From: Robertmurraya korlensis
GTDB lineage: Bacteria; Bacillota; Bacilli; Bacillales; Cytobacillaceae
Length of the DNA: 64,000 nucleotides
Direction: 5' to 3'
NCBI RefSeq assembly: GCF_023715225.1
Contig: NZ_JAMBNS010000005.1
Coordinates: forward strand, 186,001-250,000
In this document: positions 26,926 to 35,824 of the stretch, one piece after another
Layout of the letters: each line of letters starts with the position of its first letter
How positions within the stretch are numbered: position 1 is the stretch's first letter
Program-made: the position numbers and the translations under genes
The notes under the pieces: generated by a model
The model's database searches: none
Seen by the model: only the letters and a program-made list of their open reading frames with translations
What the model was told of the DNA's origin: nothing

Positions 26926-28041
26926 ATGTCATTTTATGAAGAGTATGTACAAATAAAAAATTATCCATTTGACCACTTTTTCTCCACCATCACTATTCAA
27001 GACGTAAGGAAGGTTTTGCAAAAAGAGAGCCTTCATACAGAAGACTTTTTAATTCTATTATCTCCAGCAGCTGAACATTGTTTAGAAGAAATGGCACAAA
27101 TGGCTCATCAACGTACCGTACAGCATTTTGGACGTACGATTCAATTATACGCACCATTATATTTGACCGATTATTGTGTGAACAAATGTACGTACTGCAG
27201 CTTTAGTATTGATAATGATTTTCCACGTAGAAAACTGACATTGGCTGAGATTGAAGAAGAATCGAAGGCACTTGTCAAAATGGGCTTACGCCATATTATT
27301 CTGCTAACGGGAGAATCCCGCCTACATTCCTCCGTTGATTATTTGTGTGAAACGATTGATGTGATGAAAAAGTATTTTTCTTCTTTATCCATTGAGATAC
27401 AGCCATTAGACACAGATGAGTACCAAACGCTTGTTGCCCGTGGCATTGATGGGTTAACGGTTTACCAAGAAGTATACAACGAAGATATCTATAAAGAGCA
27501 TCACTTAAAGGGACCGAAACGGAATTATCGTTATCGACTAGATGCACCAGAAAGAGGCGCGAAAGCTGGCATGAGATCGGTCAATATCGGTGCACTACTA
27601 GGAATGGATGAGTGGAGGAAGGAAGTCTTTTTCACTGGACTACATGCTCAGTACTTACAAAAAAATTATCTTGAAACGGATATTGCTTTATCGTTCCCTC
27701 GAATTCGGCCAAATCTTGGAGGCTTTCAACCAAAGGTCGATGTATCAGATAGAAACCTGGTTCAAGCCATGCTTGCGTCCCGTTTATTTTTGCCACGTGC
27801 AGGTATGACTCTATCCACACGAGAAAGCGCGGAACTAAGACGTCACTTACTTCCATTAGGAGTGACCAAAATGTCTGCGGCCTCATCGACCGTTGTTGGG
27901 GGATATGCCAATAAAGAACATACACATAGTCAATTTGAAATTTCTGACAAAAGAAGTGTAGCTGAGGTAAAGGAATCATTAAGAGAACTTGGCTATCAAC
28001 CTGTCGTAAAAGATTGGGAAATACTAACACATTCATCTTAA
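26926..28041 (+). CDS. thiH: 2-iminoacetate synthase ThiH (radical SAM)
   Basis: A radical SAM enzyme of 371 residues that cleaves tyrosine to dehydroglycine (2-iminoacetate) and p-cresol for thiazole formation. The cluster motif is CVNKCTYC (CxxxCxxC, cysteines at 84, 88 and 91), followed by SFSIDNDFPRRKLT. The pattern ETDIALSFPRIRPNLGG and the C-terminal cysteine-poor domain fit ThiH. I prefer ATG 26926 with AGGTGA upstream; a GTG at 26917 would add three residues. Bacillus species usually use the oxygen-dependent glycine oxidase ThiO instead, so the presence of ThiH is notable. Confidence 0.93.
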   Translation: MSFYEEYVQIKNYPFDHFFSTITIQDVRKVLQKESLHTEDFLILLSPAAEHCLEEMAQMAHQRTVQHFGRTIQLYAPLYLTDYCVNKCTYCSFSIDNDFPRRKLTLAEIEEESKALVKMGLRHIILLTGESRLHSSVDYLCETIDVMKKYFSSLSIEIQPLDTDEYQTLVARGIDGLTVYQEVYNEDIYKEHHLKGPKRNYRYRLDAPERGAKAGMRSVNIGALLGMDEWRKEVFFTGLHAQYLQKNYLETDIALSFPRIRPNLGGFQPKVDVSDRNLVQAMLASRLFLPRAGMTLSTRESAELRRHLLPLGVTKMSAASSTVVGGYANKEHTHSQFEISDKRSVAEVKESLRELGYQPVVKDWEILTHSS

Positions 28042-28054
28042 GGAGATTCACATC

Positions 28055-29122
28055 ATGCACTACGAAGATATCAAGCAAAGAATTCTCACTTTTATTGAAA
28101 ATGAAAAAAGAGATTCATTTAATGCATTAGCATTACAGGTCTTCGCCTACCAATACGAAAACAATCGTATTTACCGGAAGTTTTGTCGATCAAGAAAGGT
28201 TCACCCATCAATGGTGCAATCATATCAACAAATCCCCCCTGTACCAGTAGGTGCGTTTAAGGAGGCGGACATCGCTTGTACACCGATTGATGACGCAGAG
28301 ACGTACTTTCAAACAAGCGGAACGACAAGTGGAAAGCAAGGAAGAAATTTTCACCGTGACTTAGAAGTGTGGACAGCTTCGATGAAGTCACATTTTGAAG
28401 AAAATATCATGAAAGATAATTGCCGTGTGAAAATGGCCATTCTATTTCCTCATCCAAAGGAAATGCCACATTCCTCTTTGTCACAGTATTTGTATACAGC
28501 CATTCGCGATTACGGATCAGAGGAAAGTGTCTACATTGCCAATAATGGTGCCTATGATTTCGAAAAACTCGTCTCGTTCCTTGTAGAATCTGAACGCACT
28601 AGCACCCCTGTATTGTTGTTAGGGGCTACGTTTTCCTTTATCCATTTTGTTGAGTATATGAAAGACAAAAACCTCCAATTTCAATTACCAAAAGGAAGCC
28701 GGTTAATGGATACAGGTGGTTCTAAGGGTCGGGCTATTGAAATGAGTTCATCTCAATTTAAACAAATGGTGGCAGAAGCGTTGAATTTGCCCCTTGAGGA
28801 TTGCGTGAACATGTATGGGATGACCGAATTAAGCTCCCAATTTTACGATCAAAAGGGAACTGGTCAACAAAAAGCCCCTCATTGGGTAAGAACAGTAGTT
28901 ATCAATCCGGAAAATGGTTTGTGTGTACAAGATGGAGAGCGAGGAATACTCGTTCATTATGATCTAGCCAACTTCCATTCGGTCCTTGGGGTTATGACGG
29001 AGGACTTGGGGATAGCAGAAAAAGATGCTTTTTTCTTGTTAGGAAGAAGCGAGGGGGCAGAAGCCAAGGGCTGTTCCCTTGCTGTAGAGCAGTTTCGTCA
29101 TGGAGTTAGCAAATGGAACTAA
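28055..29122 (+). CDS. LuxE-like acyl-protein synthetase
   Basis: A 355-residue protein of the LuxE/acyl-protein synthetase family. Such proteins activate a carboxylic acid with ATP to acyl-AMP, hold it on a cysteine near the C-terminus and pass it to LuxC. The adenylation P-loop TSGTTSGKQG, the MDTGGSKGR stretch, the MYGMTELSSQFYD motif and the C-terminal KGCSLA with Cys340 are visible; Cys340 is in the place of the acylated LuxE cysteine as I recall it. It starts 13 bases after thiH behind AAGGAG and overlaps luxC by ten bases. No luciferase or LuxD is present, so bioluminescence is not the role. The natural acid substrate is unknown. Confidence 0.85.
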   Translation: MHYEDIKQRILTFIENEKRDSFNALALQVFAYQYENNRIYRKFCRSRKVHPSMVQSYQQIPPVPVGAFKEADIACTPIDDAETYFQTSGTTSGKQGRNFHRDLEVWTASMKSHFEENIMKDNCRVKMAILFPHPKEMPHSSLSQYLYTAIRDYGSEESVYIANNGAYDFEKLVSFLVESERTSTPVLLLGATFSFIHFVEYMKDKNLQFQLPKGSRLMDTGGSKGRAIEMSSSQFKQMVAEALNLPLEDCVNMYGMTELSSQFYDQKGTGQQKAPHWVRTVVINPENGLCVQDGERGILVHYDLANFHSVLGVMTEDLGIAEKDAFFLLGRSEGAEAKGCSLAVEQFRHGVSKWN

Positions 29123-30546
29123 AAATTGGATTTGTCCCAAGCATCATCTCACCATCTTATGAAGAACGAACATTTGATTCACTATCTCTTCTTGTACCAA
29201 AACTTACGAGTGAGGAACTGAAACAAGTCATATTACATCTAAAACACCAACAAAGAAAACTACAAGCTCGTAAAACGAATGACATTATTGACATCCTTGA
29301 TCAGGCTATTCAACTCTGGCTTGATTCGAACTACCACTATCGAAAACTAGCGGAAGAGCTTCTTCCAATTGTAACGGGATATGACTCGGAAATGATACGT
29401 GTGTTTTTATATTCATATTTACGTTCGTTTCGGAAAGAAAAGCTGCAAAGAATGGTAGAAGTGGATTTTCCCAATCCTCTTGTTCTTGACGACTTTCGTC
29501 CACGTTCATCAGGTGGCTTAACCAGAGCCTATGGACCCGAGCTCATTACGCATGTGTTTTCCGGAAATGTTCCTGCCTTGCCATTATGGAGTTTAGTGAG
29601 TGGTTTATTAGTTAAATCTAGTACACTTGGGAAGCTCTCTTCCTCCGAGCCTTTGTTTCCAAGTCTGTTTGTTGAAACATTGAGAGAGATTGATAGAGAC
29701 TTGGCGGAATCAATTGCCATCATTTGGTGGAAAGGTGGAGAAGAAGAATTAGAGCGTATAGCATACTCTTCGTCAGAGGCAGTGATTGCATATGGAAGCG
29801 AGAAGTCCATTAATTCGATTAGAAAAAAAGTTCCACCTCACGTCAACCTATATGCACATGGACATAAATTGAGTGCTGGTTTTATAGCAAAAGACTGCTT
29901 ACAGCGCGTTCTCGTAACCGAAACTGCCAGGAGGGCCGCAAAGGATGCCTCTCAATTTGATCAACAAGCCTGTCTTTCTCCTCATGTCTTTTTTGTGGAG
30001 GAAAAGGGGAATGTAACGGTACGTGAATTTGCTAGTCTGCTAGCCCAGGAAATGAATAATTACGAGGTGAAAATGCCAAGAGCTAGATTAAGCGAACAGG
30101 AAAATCAAGCGATCATTCAGGCACGCTCAACCTTTCAATTTCAAGCTTTTCAAACGAATAAAATAGCACTTTTGGAAAGCGAAAAAAGTACTTCTTGGAC
30201 CGTTGTTTACGATAAGAAAACGACATCATTTCCGATATCACCATTAAACCGCTTTGTGTATGTGATTCCCGTTATGTCCATTGACGATGTTCCTTCCTAT
30301 CTACATGAAGTACGAGGATTATTACAGACCTTTGGAGTCGCCTGCACGCCAAATAATTTTCGTTCCATCATAGAAGTGCTCGGCCAATGTGGAGTCAGTC
30401 GAGTTACTTTTTTAGGCAGAATGGGAGAACCGGAACCTGGTTGGCATCATGATGGCAGACCTCACTTAGCCGATTTGGTTCGCTGGGTCGACGTGGAAGC
30501 TAGCGTAGAAATTGAAATGGATGCGTATGATCCGAACCGAATGTAA
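29113..30546 (+). CDS. LuxC-like acyl reductase (acyl-CoA/acyl-protein reductase)
   Basis: A 477-residue member of the LuxC family, which reduces an acyl group, received from LuxE or CoA, to the aldehyde with NADPH. Catalytic Cys287 lies in DQQACLSPHVFFVEE, at nearly the same position as Cys286 of Vibrio LuxC. The HVFSGNVPALPLWSLVSGLLVKS block and the C-terminal GEPEPGWHHDGRPHLADLVRWVDVE are conserved family segments. The start ATG 29113 lies within the end of the luxE-like gene behind GGAG, so the pair is translationally coupled. Its placement in a TPP-regulated operon suggests a thiamine-related acid as substrate (inference). Confidence 0.87.
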   Translation: MELKIGFVPSIISPSYEERTFDSLSLLVPKLTSEELKQVILHLKHQQRKLQARKTNDIIDILDQAIQLWLDSNYHYRKLAEELLPIVTGYDSEMIRVFLYSYLRSFRKEKLQRMVEVDFPNPLVLDDFRPRSSGGLTRAYGPELITHVFSGNVPALPLWSLVSGLLVKSSTLGKLSSSEPLFPSLFVETLREIDRDLAESIAIIWWKGGEEELERIAYSSSEAVIAYGSEKSINSIRKKVPPHVNLYAHGHKLSAGFIAKDCLQRVLVTETARRAAKDASQFDQQACLSPHVFFVEEKGNVTVREFASLLAQEMNNYEVKMPRARLSEQENQAIIQARSTFQFQAFQTNKIALLESEKSTSWTVVYDKKTTSFPISPLNRFVYVIPVMSIDDVPSYLHEVRGLLQTFGVACTPNNFRSIIEVLGQCGVSRVTFLGRMGEPEPGWHHDGRPHLADLVRWVDVEASVEIEMDAYDPNRM

Positions 30547-30559
30547 GGAGAGAAGGGAA

Positions 30560-31312
30560 ATGCAGGCACCATATATACAATTTAAAGAGATCGGTCTTTC
30601 CTATGACAAAGATCAAAGAGATACCATCTGTGGATTTTCCCTTGATATAAAGGAAGGCGAATTTATTAGTATCGTTGGAAAAAGTGGCTGCGGAAAAACG
30701 AGTCTTCTACAAATGGTTGCAGGAATGCAAATTCCTACAACTGGATGGATTACAATAGGTGGACATGAGGTGAAAGAACCGGTTGATAAGCTTTCATACG
30801 TTTTTCAAAAACCAATTTTACTAGAATGGAAGACGATCTTAGAGAATGTCTTACTTCCACTCCAGCTAAAGAGAAAATTGACAGAAAAGGATATGAATAA
30901 AGCAAAGGAAATGCTAGATCGTGTTGGACTTTCGGATGCGATTCATAAATTTCCATATGAGTGCTCAGGAGGAATGCAGTCGAGAGTGGCAATCATTCGC
31001 GCTTTACTTGATCAGCCAAAAATACTTTTGATGGATGAACCATTTTCTGCACTAGATTCTTTTACAAGAGATCAGTTGCATGTTCAGCTTAATGAATTAA
31101 TTGATATGTACAAACCAACCGTATTATTTGTCACTCATGATTTGCAGGAAGCATTTTATCTGTCTGACCGGATCATTCTTCTAGGTGGGAAACCTGGAAG
31201 GATTCTTCAAGAGTACCAAGTACCGTTTACTCGACCAAGACAGAAGTCTATTTTAATTGATCAGTCTTTTTTCAACTTTCAGCAAGATCTGCATGAGAGG
31301 CTTCAATCATGA
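30560..31312 (+). CDS. ABC transporter ATPase, ThiZ/SsuB-like
   Basis: A 250-residue ATPase of the nitrate/sulfonate/taurine class used by thiamine-precursor importers. Walker A is GKSGCGKT, the signature is the variant CSGGMQSRV, Walker B is ILLMDEPFSALD, and FVTHD holds the switch histidine. I start it at ATG 30560 (MQAPYIQF) behind GGAGAGAAGGG; upstream in-frame codons lie in luxC. It overlaps the permease gene by four bases. Together with the next two genes it forms a ThiXYZ-like importer for a pyrimidine or other thiamine fragment. Confidence 0.88.
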   Translation: MQAPYIQFKEIGLSYDKDQRDTICGFSLDIKEGEFISIVGKSGCGKTSLLQMVAGMQIPTTGWITIGGHEVKEPVDKLSYVFQKPILLEWKTILENVLLPLQLKRKLTEKDMNKAKEMLDRVGLSDAIHKFPYECSGGMQSRVAIIRALLDQPKILLMDEPFSALDSFTRDQLHVQLNELIDMYKPTVLFVTHDLQEAFYLSDRIILLGGKPGRILQEYQVPFTRPRQKSILIDQSFFNFQQDLHERLQS

Positions 31313-32076
31313 AGAAAATCTATCTATATTCGACTCTACTATTTATTTCCCTGCTTATTTTGTGGGAGACAATTGTAAAGGTGAAGAAAATTTCACCGTT
31401 AATTTTACCCAAACCAACAACCATAGCAGAAAATCTTTTCACCTCGTTACTGAGTGGATATTTTACACCACATATTTTTACAACTCTAGTTGAAATTATT
31501 AGTGGATTTTTTGTAGGTGCTCTTATTGGAATCGGGCTAGGGCTTTTGGTTGCTCAGTCGAACACCCTTCAACTTATCTTGAGGCCCTATATTATCGCAA
31601 CCCAAGCTATGCCGAAGGTCGCTTTAGCTCCGCTACTCATTCTATGGTTTGGGTACGGATACACGCCAAAGATATTGATTGTGGCATTAATCAGTTTCTT
31701 TCCATTATTTGAGAGTACGATTACGGGCTTATTAGTAGTCGACAAGGACCGTTTAGCCCTTTTTCAGCTATTAAAAGCTAGCAAATGGCAAACCTTGTGG
31801 AGACTACAGTTGCCGACCGCTATCCCTTACTTGCTTTCGGGCACGAGGGTGGCGGTTGTCCTTAGTGTGGTTGGAGCAGTTGTAAGTGAGTTTATTGGTG
31901 CGAATAAGGGATTGGGCGCGTTAATTATCGTGGCACAAGGAATGATGGATACGCCCTTATTATTTTCAGCCTTTATCCTTTTAACATCTATTGGCATCCT
32001 TTTGTACGCTTCGATATATGCCATCGAACATCTATTTTTAAGAAAATATACATCTTATCGGAGGAAAAACTCGTGA
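31309..32076 (+). CDS. ABC transporter permease, ThiX/SsuC-like
   Basis: A 255-residue membrane permease with about six segments and the BPD_transp_1 loop DRLALFQLLKASKWQTLWRLQLPTAIPYLLSGTRVAV, in which the EAA motif is degenerate. This loop matches the SsuC/TauC/ThiX subfamily. Four-base overlaps (ATGA, GTGA) with the genes on either side show tight coupling. The cargo is inferred only from the riboswitch context. Confidence 0.87.
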   Translation: MKKIYLYSTLLFISLLILWETIVKVKKISPLILPKPTTIAENLFTSLLSGYFTPHIFTTLVEIISGFFVGALIGIGLGLLVAQSNTLQLILRPYIIATQAMPKVALAPLLILWFGYGYTPKILIVALISFFPLFESTITGLLVVDKDRLALFQLLKASKWQTLWRLQLPTAIPYLLSGTRVAVVLSVVGAVVSEFIGANKGLGALIIVAQGMMDTPLLFSAFILLTSIGILLYASIYAIEHLFLRKYTSYRRKNS

Positions 32077-33074
32077 AAACCATTAAAGTATTACTACCTA
32101 TTTTACTAGTTTTAACAGTCATCATAGCAGGTTGTTCAAAGGAAAGTAGCCAACCAGTAGAAACGGAAAAACAAAAGGAAACGATTCGAATGGCCTCATG
32201 GAGCAAGCCAATTGTCGAACAAAGCAACTTATACGTAGCTGAGAAAAAAGGTTTTTTTGATAAAGAAAATCTAACATTTGAATACATACCTGGCGCTGGT
32301 GGAGGAGATGCAGTTAAGAACATCCTGGCTGGAAATGCTGATATAGCTTTCGCTAACCTAGAGGCCGTCCTGTTAGCTGCCGAAAAAGGCGAAAAATTGA
32401 AGATCATTTATAATATTTATCCTGAAAATGTATTTAACTTGGTTTCCTTAAAGGAGAGCAATATTCAATCGATAGAGGATTTAAAAGGAAAAAACGTCGG
32501 TGTTTATAGCTTGGCAAGCGGTACGTATCAAAATTTACAAGTGCTGTTGCATGACGCTGGGGTAAAGGAAGAGGATATTACTGTAACGGCAACCGGTGTT
32601 CTAAATTTTGCCCCTTTAATGGAAGGTCAAGTGGCTGCAACCGCTGCTACAGATACCGGTTTATATGATGCCCAGCAAAAAGGCTTAGGCGATGTAAATA
32701 TCATTGAAGTGAAAGATGTACTAAATACTCCATCTGATGTGTTTGTTGTTACCGAAAAGGTATTTAATGAAAAGAAAGATTTGCTAATACGCTTTCTGCA
32801 GGCGTATAAAGATAGCATAGAGTATACCATGGAGAACCCTGATGAGGCCGCTGAAATTGCAACGAAGCATGCAGTGGACGGTACCGATATTACAAGAAAC
32901 AAAGAGATTATTGCCATTAGAAATCAAACAAGTGAGAACAACAACGGACTCGGTATGTTCGACTTTACTGTTTTAAAAGAGGTTGAAGCGTCTTACGTAG
33001 AAATGGGATTACTACAAAAAGCGGTCAATATTGAAGATCTTACAACAAATGCTCTGGTTGAGCAGTTGAAGTAA
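32073..33074 (+). CDS. substrate-binding lipoprotein, NMT1/ThiY-like
   Basis: A 333-residue lipoprotein (lipobox IAGC, cysteine near residue 21) of the NMT1/THI5-like family, which includes the pyrimidine-precursor-binding ThiY. Typical segments are NLYVAEKKGFFDKENLTFEYIPGAGGGDAVKNILAGNADIAF, VGVYSLASGTYQNLQVLL and the C-terminal helices with YTMENPDEAAEIA. The start is GTG 32073 behind CGGAGG, overlapping the permease stop. The riboswitch suggests HMP, formylaminopyrimidine or an oxidised derivative as ligand (inference). Confidence 0.87.
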   Translation: MKTIKVLLPILLVLTVIIAGCSKESSQPVETEKQKETIRMASWSKPIVEQSNLYVAEKKGFFDKENLTFEYIPGAGGGDAVKNILAGNADIAFANLEAVLLAAEKGEKLKIIYNIYPENVFNLVSLKESNIQSIEDLKGKNVGVYSLASGTYQNLQVLLHDAGVKEEDITVTATGVLNFAPLMEGQVAATAATDTGLYDAQQKGLGDVNIIEVKDVLNTPSDVFVVTEKVFNEKKDLLIRFLQAYKDSIEYTMENPDEAAEIATKHAVDGTDITRNKEIIAIRNQTSENNNGLGMFDFTVLKEVEASYVEMGLLQKAVNIEDLTTNALVEQLK

Positions 33075-33085
33075 GGGGTGTTAAT

Positions 33086-33862
33086 GTGAATCTGTCATTA
33101 GCAGGAAGGGTATGTGTTATCACGGGCTCAAGTCGAGGCATTGGAGCTGCATTTGCTGAAAGTTTCGCCTCCGAAGGGTGTCATGTAGTAATCAATTATT
33201 TAAAAAATGCAGAAAAGGCAGAAATACTTGCGGAAAAACTACAAAGAGAATACGGAGTAGATTGTCTTACGATTCAAGCGGATGTTACGAATGAAAACGA
33301 TGTAAAAAGATTGATGAGCTTAGTAATCGAAGAGTTTGATCGGATCGACATTGTAGTTAATAATGCCCTCCATGGATACCTTTTTGATCCCACAGAAAGA
33401 AAATGGGCATGGGAAGTGGAGTGGGATGATTATCAAAAACAAATCGATGGTTCCTTAAAGGGGACCTTTCTCCTGAGTAAATACGCAATACCGCATATGA
33501 AAGACATGAACTTCGGTCGAATCATCAATATGACAACCAATTTATTGTATCGCCCGATTGTACCTTACCACGACTATAACACAGCAAAGGGAGCCGTCAT
33601 GACCTATTCGCAAAACTTAGCCGCTGATATAGGAAGGTTCGGGATTACCGTTAATTGTATTGCTCCAGGGCTAGTATACCCGACAGAAGCAAGTAAACGA
33701 ACAAAGCAGGAAGTGAAATCAGCCATATTTGCTGAAACACCACTAGGAAGAATTGCCCGACCTGAAGATATTACAGGAACAGCACTTTATTTAGCTAGCC
33801 ATTGGGCACGATTTGTTACAGGTCAAACCATCATCGTTGACGGCGGATATACGATGAAATAA
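33086..33862 (+). CDS. short-chain dehydrogenase/reductase (FabG-like) in the thiamine operon
   Basis: A 258-residue NAD(P)-dependent SDR. The cofactor motif TGSSRGIGAAF is near residue 11, followed by VVNNALHG and the active-site YNTAK (YxxxK). In the usual place of the catalytic serine, 13 residues before the tyrosine, there is a threonine (NMTTNL). The C-terminal FVTGQTIIVDGGYTMK is standard. The start is GTG 33086 behind AAGGGG. It follows the importer by 11 bases and precedes tenI by seven. In this setting it could reduce the LuxC-generated aldehyde to an alcohol such as HMP or hydroxyethylthiazole. A role in fatty acid synthesis is less likely here. Confidence 0.82.
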   Translation: MNLSLAGRVCVITGSSRGIGAAFAESFASEGCHVVINYLKNAEKAEILAEKLQREYGVDCLTIQADVTNENDVKRLMSLVIEEFDRIDIVVNNALHGYLFDPTERKWAWEVEWDDYQKQIDGSLKGTFLLSKYAIPHMKDMNFGRIINMTTNLLYRPIVPYHDYNTAKGAVMTYSQNLAADIGRFGITVNCIAPGLVYPTEASKRTKQEVKSAIFAETPLGRIARPEDITGTALYLASHWARFVTGQTIIVDGGYTMK

Positions 33863-33869
33863 GGAGCGT

Positions 33870-34484
33870 ATGATGAAAAAAGAATTGCATGTCATTTCAA
33901 CGGGACAGCAAGAAAAAGCAGAAATGATTAAAATTTCCCGAAGCATTCACTCATATGTGGATTATATTCATATACGAGAGAACCATCGGTCACCAGAAGA
34001 AATTCTTCACCTCATTCAAGGCATGAAAGAAGCAGATATCCCCCTTTCAAAGGTGATACTGAATGGGTCCTCAAGTGTGGCGTTAGCTGGAGGAGTAAGC
34101 GGTGTTCAGCTTTCCCATAGAGGCGAAGATGTTCTAATGGTAAAAAAACATTATCCTATGTTACGAGTTGGATGCTCCACACATTCGCTCAGTGAAGCAT
34201 TGGAAAAAGAAAAAAGAGGTGCCGACTTTTTACTTTTTGGCCATGTGTTCGAAAGTAATTCAAAGCCTGGACTCCGTCCTCGTGGTCTGCATGCATTACA
34301 AGAAATCACTGCCTACGTAGCTATTCCTGTCATTGCTATCGGCGGAATTGCCCCTTCAAATGTAAAGGACGTACTTACGGCAGGAGCGTGTGGAGTAGCT
34401 GTCTTATCGGGTATTTTTGGAGCGGATGATCCATCAAGAGCTGCATTAAATTATCATAAGGAACTTGAGGTGATAGAAAGATGA
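33870..34484 (+). CDS. tenI: thiazole tautomerase TenI
   Basis: A 204-residue ThiE-like barrel. The segment FLLFGHVFESNSKPGLRPRG corresponds to the TenI active-site histidine loop (GHVF). The ThiE pyrophosphate-site residues are replaced, for example NGSSSVALAGGVSGVQLSHRGE instead of NDDLPLA...GQDD. TenI aromatises the ThiG product to the carboxythiazole phosphate. The start is ATG 33870 (or 33873) behind AAGGAGC. The stop overlaps thiS (ATGA). Confidence 0.9.
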   Translation: MMKKELHVISTGQQEKAEMIKISRSIHSYVDYIHIRENHRSPEEILHLIQGMKEADIPLSKVILNGSSSVALAGGVSGVQLSHRGEDVLMVKKHYPMLRVGCSTHSLSEALEKEKRGADFLLFGHVFESNSKPGLRPRGLHALQEITAYVAIPVIAIGGIAPSNVKDVLTAGACGVAVLSGIFGADDPSRAALNYHKELEVIER

Positions 34485-34684
34485 AGATTTACGTAAACGG
34501 AAAGGAAAAGTTATTAGGAACTGAAACAAAGACAATCATGACGCTCATTGAATCTTACGGACTAAATCCTAAGGTTGTCATTGTTGAACGTAATAAAGAT
34601 ATCGTTGCAAAAGAAAACTATGTGTCAACGATTCTTGAAAAAGGGGATTATATCGAACTCGTACATTTTGTTGGGGGAGGCTGA
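34481..34684 (+). CDS. thiS: sulfur carrier protein ThiS
   Basis: A 67-residue ubiquitin-fold sulfur carrier. It ends VHFVGGG, so the C-terminal Gly-Gly needed for adenylation by ThiF and thiocarboxylate formation is present. It overlaps tenI (ATGA) and thiF (TGATG), giving tight stoichiometric coupling. The length is typical. Confidence 0.95.
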   Translation: MKIYVNGKEKLLGTETKTIMTLIESYGLNPKVVIVERNKDIVAKENYVSTILEKGDYIELVHFVGGG

Positions 34685-35706
34685 TGGATTTGTATGATCG
34701 TTACTCCAGACAAGAACTTTTTTCACCAATAGGGAAAGAAGGTCAAAAACAAATACAGCAATCACACGCCTTAATTATTGGCGCTGGTGCATTAGGAACA
34801 GCACTTGCTGAATCTCTGACACGAGCAGGGATAGGAAAATTGACCATAGTTGACCGCGATTACGTCGAATGGAGCAATCTTCAACGCCAACAGCTATATA
34901 GCGAATCAGACGCTCGTGATCGGATTCCGAAGGCTGTGGCAGCAAAAAAACGGCTACAAGATATCAACACTGATGTTGAAGTGGTTCCACATGTGATGGA
35001 TGTAAGTATCGAGGAGATGGAGCAGTTAATTGTAGGTGTTGATCTTATATTAGATGCAACCGATAATTTTGACACAAGACTGCTCATCAATGATATATCG
35101 CAAAAAGCGAACATTCCTTGGATTTATGGAGCATGTGTGGGGAGTTATGGGTTATCTTATACCATTATTCCTGGTAAAACACCTTGCTTGCAATGCTTGT
35201 TAGACAGTATTCCTCTAGGTGGAATGACTTGTGACACAGCCGGTATCATTTCACCCGCAGTTCATATCGTTGTTGCACACCAAGTAACAGAAGCTCTTAA
35301 GCTTCTTACTAGAAACCAAGCAGCACTTAGAGGCTCTCTTTATTCATTTGATTTGTGGCTGAATTCATCGTCATCGATTTCAGTAGAGAAAATGAAAAAA
35401 CACGATTGTCCATCTTGCGGAAAGACTCCAAGCTATCCGTATTTAGATAAAACCAACTCAACAAAAACAGCAGTTCTTTGCGGAAGAAATACCGTACAAA
35501 TTCGACCGGCGTCGAACACCAGTATAAATCTTGAAACACTTGCTAAAAGATTAACACCCTTTGGCCAAGTGAGTAAAAACCATTATTTACTGTCCCTGAC
35601 AAAGGGGGAACACCGACTTGTTTTCTTTACAGATGGACGTGTGCTTATTCATGGAACAAAGGATATTTCAGAAGCAAAAAAATTGTACTATCAGTTTGTA
35701 GGCTAA
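34684..35706 (+). CDS. thiF: ThiS adenylyltransferase ThiF (MoeB/E1-like)
   Basis: A 340-residue E1-like enzyme that adenylates the C-terminus of ThiS. The ATP-binding GAGALGTALAESL, the RQQLY segment and the zinc-ligand pairs CLQC and CPSC are visible, with the conserved GGMTCDTAGIISP loop. A C-terminal extension of about 80 residues follows the zinc site; it is too short for a rhodanese domain and I do not recognise it. It is the last gene of the thiamine unit. Confidence 0.93.
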   Translation: MDLYDRYSRQELFSPIGKEGQKQIQQSHALIIGAGALGTALAESLTRAGIGKLTIVDRDYVEWSNLQRQQLYSESDARDRIPKAVAAKKRLQDINTDVEVVPHVMDVSIEEMEQLIVGVDLILDATDNFDTRLLINDISQKANIPWIYGACVGSYGLSYTIIPGKTPCLQCLLDSIPLGGMTCDTAGIISPAVHIVVAHQVTEALKLLTRNQAALRGSLYSFDLWLNSSSSISVEKMKKHDCPSCGKTPSYPYLDKTNSTKTAVLCGRNTVQIRPASNTSINLETLAKRLTPFGQVSKNHYLLSLTKGEHRLVFFTDGRVLIHGTKDISEAKKLYYQFVG

Positions 35707-35710
35707 CAGG

Positions 35711-35745
35711 AGGGGTCCTAGTTTTTAATACAGGACCTCTAGAAT
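35711..35745 (+). terminator. terminator of the thiamine operon
   Basis: AGGGGTCCT (35711-35719) pairs with AGGACCTCT (35732-35740), followed by an A/T-rich tail without a clean U-run. It is a moderate terminator. Confidence 0.6.
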
Positions 35746-35824
35746 TTAATTTCATAACTACTGAGAACGAAAGGTTCCTTGATATAATAGGGCTATAAAA
35801 AAGTTCATGAGGGGAGAGGTCAGA

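Noticed and set aside
27632-28078. Antisense open frame within thiH and the luxE-like start
   Set aside because: It is opposite two recognisable genes and has no independent start signals or family features.
28055-30546. Bioluminescence (lux) operon
   Set aside because: Only LuxE- and LuxC-like genes are present. No luxA, luxB or luxD is in the window, and the context is thiamine metabolism.
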